From Gordonia crocea (GTDB lineage: Bacteria; Actinomycetota; Actinomycetes; Mycobacteriales; Mycobacteriaceae): a DNA stretch of 64,000 bases. Numbering within the stretch: position 1 is the stretch's first letter; the number at the start of each line of letters is the position of its first letter. A program made the translations under genes and the position numbers. Positions 15,473-23,843 of the stretch are shown piece after piece. The DNA is taken from assembly GCF_009932435.1 (NCBI RefSeq), contig NZ_BJOU01000001.1, positions 62,001 to 126,000 of the forward strand. Direction: 5' to 3'. The notes beneath the pieces were generated by a model. That model was given only the letters and a program-made list of their open reading frames with translations, made no database searches and was not told where the DNA came from.

Positions 15473-16744
15473 GTGAGCGCACGCGCGGGAATAGTCGTCA
15501 CCGGCACCGAGGTGCTCAACGGGGAGATCGCCGACCAAAACGGGCCGTGGGTCGCCGCCCGACTGCTGGAGCGCAGCGTCGACGTCGCACACACGACGAT
15601 CTGCGGCGACCGACCCGCCGACATGACCGCACAGCTACGCTTCCTCGCCGACCACGGCGTCGACCTGATCGTCACCACCGGCGGCCTGGGCCCCACCGCC
15701 GACGACCTCACCGTCGCGACCGTCGCCGACTTCTGCGACCGCCCCCTGCACACCGATGCCGCCTTGCTCGACGAGATCGCCGCGATCATCCGCGGCTGGG
15801 GGCGCTACCCCGACGAGCTGCCCGCATCGGTCACCGCATCCATCGCCAAGCAGGCCCTCGTGCCCGACGGCGCCCAACCCATCTCCCCCACGGGCACCGC
15901 GCCCGGCCTCGCCATCCCCGCCGCCGACGGCCGGCCGGCAATCCTCATCCTGCCCGGACCCCCGCGCGAACTTCAGGGCATGTGGCCCGACGCCCTCACC
16001 GCCGCACCGATCGCCGCCGTCCTCGCCCGTGCCGACGACCTGGAACACCAAAGGATGCGGGCCTTCGGCCTGTCCGAGGCCGACCTCGCCCACACCCTGC
16101 AGCGCGCCGAACTCACACTGGCCCGGTTCAGCACGCTCGAGGTGACCACCTGCATTCGCGGCGGCGAACTCGACATCAGCACCCGGTTCCCCCGCGCCGA
16201 GGAACACACTTATCTCGAACTGAAACAGCTTCTGCAACAAGCACATCCACGAGAAGTCTTCTCCCCCGACGGCACCACCCTCGACGACCTGCTGGCCGAA
16301 GCCCTCGCCGGCACGACCATCGCCACGGCCGAATCATGCACCGGCGGAATGGTGGCCGCCCGCCTCACCAACCGACCCGGTTCCTCGTCATATGTCCTGG
16401 GCGGCATCGTCTCCTACGCGAACTCGGTGAAGACCGGTGTGCTCGGGGTTCCCGCCGCCTTGATCGACGAGCTTGGTGCGGTCAGCGAGCCGGTGGCCGC
16501 CGCGATGGCCGACGGGGCCCGCCGCGTCACCGGCGCCGACATCGCCGTCTCCACCAGCGGTATCGCCGGACCCGGCGGCGCGGTGGCCGGCAAACCGGTC
16601 GGCACGGTGTGTTTCGGGCTCGCGATGGCCGGACGCGAGACGACGACGGTGACCCGACGCTTCCCCGGCGACCGGGCCCTGGTCCGCACCCTGTCCACCA
16701 CCTTCGCGCTGCACCTGGTCCGGCAGGCGCTCGCCGCAGCGTAG
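15473..16744 (+). CDS. cinA: CinA family protein (nicotinamide-nucleotide amidase type)
   Basis: 423 residues in two parts. The N-terminal COG1058/MoaB-like domain (about 1-170) has the start GIVVTGTEVLNGEIADQNGPW and the TTGGLGPTADD motif. The C-terminal CinA domain (about 265-420) has IATAESCTGGMVAARLTNRPGSSSYVLGG and STSGIAGPGG. CinA proteins recycle pyridine nucleotides (ADP-ribose pyrophosphatase and NMN deamidase activities in characterised members), which is notable 6 kb from an NrtR-type regulator and an ADP-ribosylglycohydrolase, though no direct link is shown. GTG 15473 is preferred because of the leaderless promoter and family alignment. Confidence 0.88.
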   Translation: MSARAGIVVTGTEVLNGEIADQNGPWVAARLLERSVDVAHTTICGDRPADMTAQLRFLADHGVDLIVTTGGLGPTADDLTVATVADFCDRPLHTDAALLDEIAAIIRGWGRYPDELPASVTASIAKQALVPDGAQPISPTGTAPGLAIPAADGRPAILILPGPPRELQGMWPDALTAAPIAAVLARADDLEHQRMRAFGLSEADLAHTLQRAELTLARFSTLEVTTCIRGGELDISTRFPRAEEHTYLELKQLLQQAHPREVFSPDGTTLDDLLAEALAGTTIATAESCTGGMVAARLTNRPGSSSYVLGGIVSYANSVKTGVLGVPAALIDELGAVSEPVAAAMADGARRVTGADIAVSTSGIAGPGGAVAGKPVGTVCFGLAMAGRETTTVTRRFPGDRALVRTLSTTFALHLVRQALAAA

Positions 16745-16753
16745 TCGGCTCGC

Positions 16754-17425
16754 CTAGAGCCGCCAGTGGTACCGACTGCTCGGCACCAGGTCAAGCCCGT
16801 CCCCGGCCCCGAATTTCGCGACGCTGGCCATCAGTTCATTGATGCGCCGGGCCAGTTCGGCATCGTCGCCCCGACTGCCATAGAACTCGTGCGGATCTGC
16901 CATGGCGGCCATCGGGAAATGCTCCTCGACGATCCCGGCGAGCGCGGGCGACCCGTCGGTCACCACCTCGTCGACGATGTTCTGCACATAGGCCGCAGTG
17001 TTCTGGGTGCGAATCGCCACCGCCGTGTGCTCCAGCATCCAGTAGTCGAGGTAGTCCTGCTGCGCCATCGTCGGCGGCCTTCGCAGCAGCGCCATATTCG
17101 CCAACACGTCGGCGCGCCGCCCATCGGGCACCGGACGCGGGTCGAGCCGGACGATCTCGGTCACCCGATACGCATCCGGGCGCACCCCCGTCGCCTCGGC
17201 CACCGCATCGATCACCGGCCGGGCCTCACCCTCGGTCCACACCGACAGCACCGCGGTCACCGGTCGTGCCGCGTGCAGCCGCATCGCCGGGGCTACCGCC
17301 TCGTCGTCGACGTTGACCTGCAGCGCGCTGGCCCCTGCCGCCGCCAACGCCGCCCGCAGCGCGGGGTCGAGCACCGCCGCGGTGACCCCATCGCCGCCGA
17401 CGGTGAGCATCAGCTTCGTCGACAT
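16754..17425 (-). CDS. EthD-domain-like protein
   Basis: A 223-residue protein resembling a tandem ferredoxin-like EthD/dimeric alpha-beta barrel protein. LMLTVGGDG opens the first half; the second half has LLRRPPTMAQQDYLDYWMLEHTAVA (about 112-136), the usual EthD helix. The role is unknown. It is the last of three small genes on this strand (SnoaL-like, monooxygenase-like, EthD-like) spaced by 94 and 13 bp, an arrangement that suggests a small aromatic or polyketide-type metabolic operon. It converges on cinA with a 9-bp gap. Confidence 0.65.
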   Translation of the reverse strand: MSTKLMLTVGGDGVTAAVLDPALRAALAAAGASALQVNVDDEAVAPAMRLHAARPVTAVLSVWTEGEARPVIDAVAEATGVRPDAYRVTEIVRLDPRPVPDGRRADVLANMALLRRPPTMAQQDYLDYWMLEHTAVAIRTQNTAAYVQNIVDEVVTDGSPALAGIVEEHFPMAAMADPHEFYGSRGDDAELARRINELMASVAKFGAGDGLDLVPSSRYHWRL

Positions 17426-17438
17426 CGCCGAACCTGAA

Positions 17439-17759
17439 TCAGTCCACGGCGAGAACGCTCAACGGCTCCCAACCGTCACCCTCGACCTGGCGCACGATGA
17501 TGTCGGGAGTCTTCGCCAGGAACGGGGCGATCGTCGCCCCGCCGGCCTGGAAATGCGCACTCTGCGCATGCGCCGCGAATCCCTCGTCGGTGTAACCCTC
17601 CACGACGATGAACTCGTTAGGGTCGTCGATGCTGCGCGACCACAGGTACCACAGGTTTCCCGGCTCGGCCCGCGTCGCCTGCACCAAGTCGGCGATGGCG
17701 GCCGGGAACTCGTCGGCGAGTTCGGGTTTCACATAAAACCGAAGGTTCACAATCTGCAT
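17439..17759 (-). CDS. ABM-type quinol monooxygenase-like protein
   Basis: 106 residues with the antibiotic-biosynthesis-monooxygenase fold: VNLRFYVKPELADEFPAAI at the start, EPGNLWYLWSRSIDDPNEFIVVEGYTDE in the middle and AHFQAGGATIAPFLAKTPDIIV at the end. Such dimers oxidise quinols without a cofactor. ATG 17759 is chosen because the longer frame adds an unrelated N-terminus without a ribosome site. It lies between the SnoaL-like and EthD-like genes. Confidence 0.75.
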   Translation of the reverse strand: MQIVNLRFYVKPELADEFPAAIADLVQATRAEPGNLWYLWSRSIDDPNEFIVVEGYTDEGFAAHAQSAHFQAGGATIAPFLAKTPDIIVRQVEGDGWEPLSVLAVD

Positions 17760-17853
17760 AGCCGCCACGCTACCGGCTATCCGGCGCGCTCGACGGCAAA
17801 GGTGCCACACCCCGCCACCACCGGCAGCGCCAGCAGGATCCATCCACGCTCAA

Positions 17854-18300
17854 TCAGTCCGCGACGAAGGGATTGTTTTCGAACCATTCGTTGTCCTCGA
17901 TCAGCCGGGTACTGCGCCAGCCGTCGGCGGTCCGCACCAACGTGTGGTTGTAGTAGCCCCCGCAAAACGACGACCCGTCGACGCCGGGGATCTGCAGCTG
18001 GTTGTAGAACATCGCCCGCACCGTCGCGGTGTCCCCGTCGATCTGGGCGTCGATGTTGGTGATGTAGTGCATGGTCAGCGGCAGGATCGTCAGGTTCTTC
18101 GACAGCCAGTCGACCGTCTCGTCGAGGGTGCCGGCCTCACCGTGCGGCGCCGAGGTGTAGTCGATCCACGCATCGGGGGTGAACACGCTGCGGTACCTGT
18201 CCCAGTCGCGAGAATCCACCGCCGTGGCGTACCGGGTCAACAAGCGGGCGATCTCCGCCTCGTCGAGCAGTCGCTGCAGGGCAGCCGTCTCAGCACTCAC
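17854..18300 (-). CDS. SnoaL-like / NTF2-fold protein
   Basis: 148 residues with the NTF2-like polyketide-cyclase/hydratase pattern: IARLLTRYATAVDSRDWDRYRSVFTPDAWIDYTS, a central MHYITNIDAQIDGDTATVRAMF and a final RTADGWRSTRLIEDNEWF. It may be a hydratase, cyclase or small-molecule binder. It is first in the three-gene set and ends 23 bp from the mmpL stop, so it may be transcribed with that gene. Confidence 0.75.
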   Translation of the reverse strand: MSAETAALQRLLDEAEIARLLTRYATAVDSRDWDRYRSVFTPDAWIDYTSAPHGEAGTLDETVDWLSKNLTILPLTMHYITNIDAQIDGDTATVRAMFYNQLQIPGVDGSSFCGGYYNHTLVRTADGWRSTRLIEDNEWFENNPFVAD

Positions 18301-18323
18301 CGGACCTCCATTCTCCCGTCACC

Positions 18324-21300
18324 CTAGCCCCCGGCGACGGCTCGCGTTGGACGACCGCCAGGCCACCAACTGACCTCGCCGAGCATCGTCGCAATCGCGG
18401 GCACGGTCAGCGTCCGCACCACGAACGTGTCCAGCAGCAACCCCATCCCGATGATGAATCCGGTCTGCACCATCAGCCCCACCGAACCGGCCATCAGGCC
18501 AAACATGCTGGCCGCAAAGATCAGCCCGGCCGAGGTGATCACCGCCCCGGTACTGGCAACGGTCCGCATCACCCCCACCCGCAACCCGGCCGCCGACTCC
18601 TCCCGCAACCGCGACACCAGCAACATGTTGTAGTCGGCCCCCACCGCCACCAGGATGATGAACGCCAACACCGGTACCGGCCAAAAGATCGCCTGCCCCA
18701 GGATGTGCTGGAACAGCAACACCCCCAGCCCCAGCGCCGCGGTGTAGTTAAGGATCACCGTTGCCACCAGGTAGATCGGCGCCACCACCGACCGCAGCAG
18801 CACCATCAGAATCACCCCGACGATCAGCAGCGTGAGGATCGCCAGCAGCCGGAAATCTCGTCGCACCAGTTCTTGCAGATCAGCATTGATCGCCGGGAAT
18901 CCGGCGACCCGTACCGTCGCGCCGGCCAACCGCGTATTCGGCCGTGCTGCCTCGGCCACCTCGGCGATCCGGTTCGACAGTTCCACGGCCGCAGGCGAAT
19001 AGGGATCAACGTCGGCCTGGACCGCGTACCGGACTGTGCGCCCATCGGGCGAGATGAACTGTCGTGCGACGGTGGCGAAATCCCGATTCTCGTAGGCCGC
19101 GGCTGGCAGGTAGAAGCCGCTCGCCGCCTCCGAGCCGGCCGTCTGCGTCGCGGCCAACCGCAGCGTCGCAGCCACCTGCCCCATCCCGGTAAGCGTCTCC
19201 ATCGTCGAATCCACCAACGCACTCACCCCGGCGGCCAGCTGCGCCGAACCATCGGCCAGCTGCCCAATCCCGACGCGCAGCTCGGCGAACCGTTGCGCCA
19301 CATTCATTCCCGCCACCGCAGCCAACTGCGTGTCCATACTCGCCAATGCCCGGTCCAGGTCGGTGGCCATCGCGCCAATCGGACGCTCCCCGCGCCGCGC
19401 CCCGTCGGCCAGCGCCGCCACCTGGTTGAAGAACCCGGCACGCCGCAGTTCCACCAACTGGCGCAGGTGGGTCCGGACCGGCGCGCACACCGGCACACCG
19501 GCGCATCCAGCCCCCTCCAGCGCGCGCAACGCCGGTTCGAGTGCCGCCACCGCCCGCCCGGCGTCCCGGGCGGTTGCGGCCGCCGGGGCGATCTGTGCCG
19601 CGTCATCGAGCTGCGGCGCCACCTGCGCCAACTGCCTTACCCAAGGCCGGTAGGTCCGCAAGGCCTGCGCGGTGTCCGCCGCCCCGTCGACGGCACCGAT
19701 CAAGGGCGCCAACTCGGTGTCCACCCGACGACGCAGTTCACTCAACGCCGCGGCGAGCTGCCGCGATCCCGACCGCAGCAGCTCCAGGTCCGACTTGCGC
19801 GCCTCGCCTTCGGCAACAGCAGTTCCCAACCGTTTGCCGATCTCCCCGTTCTGCCAGGACAGTCGGGCCTGCGTCAGTCGCTCCCCGGTCGGCCGAGTCA
19901 CCCCGACCACCCGGGTGACACCGGGCAGCTGCGCGATCCGTGCCGCCATCTGGTCCAGATCGGCTAGCCCGGTCGCGGTCCGCAGATCCTGCGGAGCACT
20001 CACCAGAACGAACTGGGAAACCGCGATGTCCTTCGGGAAATGCGCATCCAACAGCGCATACCCCTGGTTGCTGTCGGTGTCGGCGGGCTGCCCGGCACGG
20101 TCGTCGTAGCTGGTCACCATCCCCAACGCGATGAGACTGAGTGCCACCAACACGACGACACTGCTGGCCAGCATCGCCTGCGGGCGGCGCACCACCAGCG
20201 CACCCACCCGGCGCCAGTGGGTCGCGGTGAGATCGGTGCGCGGCAGACCGTGGCCGCGGCGGGCCGCGATCATCAACGCCGGTTGCAGCAGTGTCAACGA
20301 CGCCGCACAGGTCACCATGATGGCGATCGCGCAGGCCGGCCCGACGGTCTTGAAGGCGCTCAGGTCCGCGAACACCATGGCCATCAAGGCCAATGCCACG
20401 GTCAGCGCAGACGCCAGGACGACCCGGCCGATACTGGCCGTCGCAGCGACCACCGCGTCCGCGGGCGACTCGCCGGCCCGGATCCGCTCGTGGTAGCGCC
20501 CGATGACGAACACCGAATAGTCGGTGCCCGCGCCGAGCAGGATCGCGGTGAGAAAGGCCGTTGAGTACTGCGAGATCGGCAGTCCCGCCGTGCCCAGCGC
20601 CGCCAACATCCCGCGGGCGACGGCCAGACTCGCGCCGATCACCAGCAAGGGCAACAGGGCGGTCACCACCGAGCGGTACACCACCAGCAGGATGAGGCCG
20701 ATCAGGATCAGCGTCGCGATCGAGATGACCAACAGGTCGGCCTCAGCCGTCTCGGTCTGGTCGGCGAAGGTCGCCGCCGGTCCAGTGACGTGCACAACGG
20801 TTCCAGACCCGTCGAAGACCTCTTCCGCCGTTACTCGGACGGCGTCTATCGCCTCAGCTGCGTCGGGGCCGCCGAAGTGTCCGGTCAACCCCAGCGGCAG
20901 CCACCAGGCCTTTCCGTCGGCACTGACCACCTGTTTTGCGGCAATCGGATCCGACAGCAGATCCCGGACCGACTGCACATGCTCGGGCTGGGCCCGCAGC
21001 CGAGCGACCAACCGGTCATAACCGGTGCGTGCGGCACCGTCGATCCCCTTCGGGTTGCCCATCACCACGAAGGCGGTCGCCGCGGCGCCCGGCTCATGGA
21101 AGGCTTCGCCCATGGCGGTCAACGCCTGCAGGGATGCGACGCTGGCCGGTATCGGATCGACGGCCTGCTTTCTCACCACCGCTTCCAATTGCGGCACAAC
21201 CGCATTCAGCGCGATCGCGGCGAGGAGCCAAGCGCCGATGACGATGGCCTTGTGGTCGATCGAGTAGGCCGCGAGCCGGCGCAGAACCTGGCTGTCGGCA

Positions 21301-21353
21301 GCATGGTTGCCGCCCCGGCGTAGCCGGTTGACCACGATGTTGTGTACTCCCAC
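18324..21353 (-). CDS. MmpL-type RND transporter
   Basis: A 1009-residue inner-membrane RND exporter of the MmpL family, which uses the proton gradient to move lipids or hydrophobic compounds. An N-terminal helix follows IDHKAIVIGAWLL. The first periplasmic loop (about 60-200) is followed by five helices with GAGTDYSVFVIGRYHE; the second loop (about 440-780) is Ala-rich; the last five helices include VAVGADYNMLLVSRLREE. The two Asp-Tyr pairs are the proton-relay positions. No long cytoplasmic tail, so it is closer to the shorter MmpLs than to MmpL3. GTG 21353 has GGGGAG upstream. It lies behind a frameshifted tetR and a dyad operator. Confidence 0.88.
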   Translation of the reverse strand: MGVHNIVVNRLRRGGNHAADSQVLRRLAAYSIDHKAIVIGAWLLAAIALNAVVPQLEAVVRKQAVDPIPASVASLQALTAMGEAFHEPGAAATAFVVMGNPKGIDGAARTGYDRLVARLRAQPEHVQSVRDLLSDPIAAKQVVSADGKAWWLPLGLTGHFGGPDAAEAIDAVRVTAEEVFDGSGTVVHVTGPAATFADQTETAEADLLVISIATLILIGLILLVVYRSVVTALLPLLVIGASLAVARGMLAALGTAGLPISQYSTAFLTAILLGAGTDYSVFVIGRYHERIRAGESPADAVVAATASIGRVVLASALTVALALMAMVFADLSAFKTVGPACAIAIMVTCAASLTLLQPALMIAARRGHGLPRTDLTATHWRRVGALVVRRPQAMLASSVVVLVALSLIALGMVTSYDDRAGQPADTDSNQGYALLDAHFPKDIAVSQFVLVSAPQDLRTATGLADLDQMAARIAQLPGVTRVVGVTRPTGERLTQARLSWQNGEIGKRLGTAVAEGEARKSDLELLRSGSRQLAAALSELRRRVDTELAPLIGAVDGAADTAQALRTYRPWVRQLAQVAPQLDDAAQIAPAAATARDAGRAVAALEPALRALEGAGCAGVPVCAPVRTHLRQLVELRRAGFFNQVAALADGARRGERPIGAMATDLDRALASMDTQLAAVAGMNVAQRFAELRVGIGQLADGSAQLAAGVSALVDSTMETLTGMGQVAATLRLAATQTAGSEAASGFYLPAAAYENRDFATVARQFISPDGRTVRYAVQADVDPYSPAAVELSNRIAEVAEAARPNTRLAGATVRVAGFPAINADLQELVRRDFRLLAILTLLIVGVILMVLLRSVVAPIYLVATVILNYTAALGLGVLLFQHILGQAIFWPVPVLAFIILVAVGADYNMLLVSRLREESAAGLRVGVMRTVASTGAVITSAGLIFAASMFGLMAGSVGLMVQTGFIIGMGLLLDTFVVRTLTVPAIATMLGEVSWWPGGRPTRAVAGG

Positions 21354-21370
21354 CGCCGACTCCCCTCCAC

Positions 21371-21411
21371 AACGCTACTTCCGGTAGCGAAACGATACCG
21401 AGAGTAGCGTT
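21371..21411. promoter_or_regulatory. Inverted-repeat operator between tetR and mmpL
   Basis: Perfect 9-bp arms AACGCTACT (21371-21379) and AGTAGCGTT (21403-21411), with an inner pair GGTA/TACC (21383-21398). It lies in the 72 bp between the tetR end and the mmpL start, and in mmpL direction contains TATCGT, a possible -10. It is a good candidate site for the adjacent TetR repressor. Confidence 0.55.
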
Positions 21412-21425
21412 TTCTGGCGGGAGAA

Positions 21426-22048
21426 TCAGGAATCTGGGTCAACGGGCACGGTTCGGGCCGCCAAGAAATCGTCGACGACACGCCGCCGACCCGCACGGTC
21501 GATAGCCACCACACCGTCCCCGGTCAGCCGGGCAAGCAGCACCGGGCCGACCACCTGTGCAAACGCCACATCGCCGTCGACCTCCCCGATCTCGTGCACC
21601 GTGGACTCGCTGCGTAACACGGCGTCGAACGGTTCCCGATACTGCCGGATCAGCCGATCCCGCAGATCGACGACGGCGGCCGCCCCAACATGGTCCCCCT
21701 CATCAAGACTCACCGCGAGCCAGCGATCGTGGTCACCGGCACCGGTGCCTGATCGAGTTGTTCGACCAACCAGTCCAGCGCAGCGACCAGATCGTCGCGC
21801 ACCACACCGGTCCTCGGCGGCGCCACGACGTCAGGAAGCATCCGTTCCAGCGCCGCCGCAATCAGCTCGGTGGTGCTGTCGAAATGCCGGTACAGCGTGG
21901 TGCGAGCCACCCGCGACACCCGGGTGACGGCATCGACCGTGACCGCCTGCACGCCACCCCGGTTCAACAGCGAAGCAGCCGCGTCCAACAGTCGCTTGCG
22001 CGAACGCACCTTGCGCGCGTCGATCTCCGGTTCCGGTTGCGCTGTCAC
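21426..22048 (-). pseudogene. TetR-family repressor gene, frameshifted
   Basis: Residues 1-110 carry the TetR helix-turn-helix (SRKRLLDAAASLLNRGG...VSRVARTTLYRHFDS) from GTG 22048, which has GGGAG upstream. The frame then ends at 21710 after TTIAGSR. The remaining ligand-binding part (SLDEGDHVGAAAVVDLRD...) continues in another frame to 21426; one base missing near 21715-21725 (ATCGC-TGGCTC, expected TIAWLAVSLDEGD) explains it. The frames overlap as GTGA, so translational coupling is a formal alternative. If real, mmpL may be derepressed. Confidence 0.7.
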
Positions 22049-22154
22049 ATCAATCTCCCAACCCGGCCGCGACGAATGTCCGACCACTATAGATCCGGGG
22101 CCCGATCACCCGATGCGCCAGACGACCCGCTCTGGCCGGCGCGATGATTGCACC

Positions 22155-22250
22155 ATGCCCGACCCGAACCCCACCCCGGCGTTGTCGCGGCGCACCTTCC
22201 TCGGCGTCGCCTACCACGTCCACACCGCCGGTGAACCGGTTAGCTGCTGA
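22155..22250 (+). pseudogene. Remnant of a Tat signal peptide gene
   Basis: 31 codons beginning MPDPNPTPALSRRTFLGVA, a twin-arginine signal start (SRRTFLG), then an unrelated tail and a stop. The export signal has no cargo, so this looks like the 5' end of a lost gene. It ends 10 bp before the 43-bp palindrome. Confidence 0.4.
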
Positions 22251-22260
22251 GAATGCGACA

Positions 22261-22312
22261 CAGACGAGGCGCCGAGGGAAGTCTTCCCTCGGCGCCTCGT
22301 CTGGGGGCTTTT
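22261..22312. terminator. Long perfect-palindrome terminator
   Basis: Arms 22261-22281 and 22283-22303 are perfectly complementary over 21 bp with a single base between them, starting CAGACGAGGCGCCGAGG. GGGGGCTTTTCT follows on the plus side. It separates the Tat remnant (plus) from the convergent secreted-protein gene (minus) and probably stops transcription from both sides. Confidence 0.8.
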
Positions 22313-22324
22313 CTCAGCAGCGAA

Positions 22325-22537
22325 TCACGGTGCCAGCCAGGTCGGGTAGCCGACCTGCGGGTTCATGTCGCACACCACCAGCGATCCATCGCTCGGCTCC
22401 TGGGCGGTGTCGCCGACGGACTGGCAGGCGGTACCCATCAGGACGCTGCGCTCGGACTGCTGATCCGGTTCGGCATGGGCCGCGCCGGCCACCCCAAAGG
22501 CCAGGGCGATTGCTCCAGCAACGATCGCTGTCTTCAT
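22325..22537 (-). CDS. Small secreted protein
   Basis: 70 residues with a signal peptide (MKTAIVAGAIALAFGVAGAAHA, cleavage before EPD) and a mature peptide of about 48 residues with two Cys. Unrecognised. ATG 22537 has GGGAG ten bases upstream; the longer frame to 22600 would destroy the signal peptide. Confidence 0.6.
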   Translation of the reverse strand: MKTAIVAGAIALAFGVAGAAHAEPDQQSERSVLMGTACQSVGDTAQEPSDGSLVVCDMNPQVGYPTWLAP

Positions 22538-22654
22538 CGTCGACTCCCAACATGCTCGTCTACCACCATCGACGATAGGTCGATCCGCCGAAGGTAACAA
22601 CCCACGAACGGTCCCGACGATGCTCCGTACGCACCGCGGATCGCCGAGGAAGGC

Positions 22655-23047
22655 CTACACATCGCGGGAGTTGACCGTGAGTCTGTGCGCTTCGCGCTCC
22701 TCGTCGAGGCCGAAGCTGATCACCCGTTCGGGATGGATCCGGACAATCGCGCCCGATTCCCCGGTACCGGGTACGGCCTCGCCGCGGCCCCGAATCTCCA
22801 CGCAGCGGACCCGCCACGGCTTGACCGAGGCGAGATCGTCGACGACGAGTGCTACCCGGCCGTTCTCAGCGACGTTGCGATACTTGCGACTCTGATCCAT
22901 GTTGTATCCCCCGACATCGACCGTCCCGTCGTCGTTGACCGAGAAGCCGACCGGGCTGTTCTGCAGCGTGCCGTTCGGCTTCTGCGTCGCCAAACGACCC
23001 AACCGTTGACTCTTCAAATAGGCCAGTTCGCTATCGGTGAATGCCAT
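22655..23047 (-). CDS. PPOX-class flavin/F420-dependent enzyme
   Basis: 130 residues of the split-barrel pyridoxamine-phosphate-oxidase-like superfamily, subgroup with F420 or flavin binding. Seen are LGRLATQKPNGTLQNSPVGFSV (about 16-37), the DVGGYNMDQSRKYRNVAENGRVALVVDD block, and VEIRGRGEAV...IVRIHPERVISFGLD. It starts 4 bp after the lipoprotein stop with GGAGGATGA as ribosome site, so the two genes are coupled. Confidence 0.8.
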   Translation of the reverse strand: MAFTDSELAYLKSQRLGRLATQKPNGTLQNSPVGFSVNDDGTVDVGGYNMDQSRKYRNVAENGRVALVVDDLASVKPWRVRCVEIRGRGEAVPGTGESGAIVRIHPERVISFGLDEEREAHRLTVNSRDV

Positions 23048-23051
23048 GGTG

Positions 23052-23720
23052 TCATCCTCCTACCTGCGCCCCGGCGAAGTAGGCGACCCGAACCCCGACC
23101 CGGCTCGGTGGGCCAAAGTCAGGCGCCCCGGCACCGAGTTTGCCGACCTGGACCGTCCAGATCGGAGTCGAACGGTCGACGGCGGTAGCAGCGTCGCCGC
23201 CCTGCAGCACAACCTCCTGCTGCGAGCCGGTGCACGAGTAGGCGCCGACCATCCCATCGGATCTCCCGCCCCACGCGCCACCCACCCGAGCGCGGCACTT
23301 GCGGCCGTCAGCCAGTTCCATCCCCCACGGCTCGGGCTCGGCCTTCGGCTCAGCACCCAGCGGCAACTGCCCCGCGGTGATCGTCCAGCCGATAAGCACC
23401 TTGTCCCACGGTGTCACCCCGCACAGCAACGTGTTGTCCTTCCCCGGCCAACACACATCGGCCGATTGCGCCGACGCACCGCACCCGCCAAACACCCCCA
23501 TCGTGGTCGCCGCCCGACTGATCGTCGCGTACTGGCAGTCGATGGTGTTGTCGCCAGTCATCGGTTCCATGTGAAACCCGTTGGCGGGTTTGCCGTCAAC
23601 GACCGCGACGATCGTCACAACCTTCGTTGACTTCTCCGGACCCGCACCGGGGCGGACATCACACGCGGACAGCCCGAGTGCCAGCACCCCGGCACCCAAC
23701 AGCACGATCAGTTTGCGCAT
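23052..23720 (-). CDS. Putative lipoprotein
   Basis: 222 residues. The signal peptide ends in the lipobox LSAC (Cys at about 20), so the protein should be lipid-anchored outside the membrane. Four or more further Cys in the mature part (CQYAT, GGCGAS, VCWPG, LLCGV) suggest disulphides. No family recognised. The last codons carry the ribosome site of the PPOX gene, so the two are expressed together although their products act in different compartments. Confidence 0.65.
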   Translation of the reverse strand: MRKLIVLLGAGVLALGLSACDVRPGAGPEKSTKVVTIVAVVDGKPANGFHMEPMTGDNTIDCQYATISRAATTMGVFGGCGASAQSADVCWPGKDNTLLCGVTPWDKVLIGWTITAGQLPLGAEPKAEPEPWGMELADGRKCRARVGGAWGGRSDGMVGAYSCTGSQQEVVLQGGDAATAVDRSTPIWTVQVGKLGAGAPDFGPPSRVGVRVAYFAGAQVGG

Positions 23721-23762
23721 GACTCCACCATGCCCGACCGGCGTGCGCCTGCACCGTCATTG

Positions 23763-23839
23763 CTGCCAGAAGTGGCCAAAATCCGGGGGGTCGAGGGAAA
23801 TATGCCCTCCAGGCCCCTCAATTCGACCACTTCTGGCAG
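23763..23839. repeat. Complex inverted repeat of 77 bp
   Basis: Outer arms CTGCCAGAAGTGG (23763-23775) and CCACTTCTGGCAG (23827-23839) are perfect over 13 bp. Inside are GGTCGA/TCGACC and a small GAGGG/CCCTC hairpin. It lies between the SNF2 helicase stop and the lipoprotein start on the same strand, so it may be a terminator or attenuator, an operator, or a miniature mobile element with terminal repeats. Confidence 0.6.
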
Positions 23840-23843
23840 GTCC

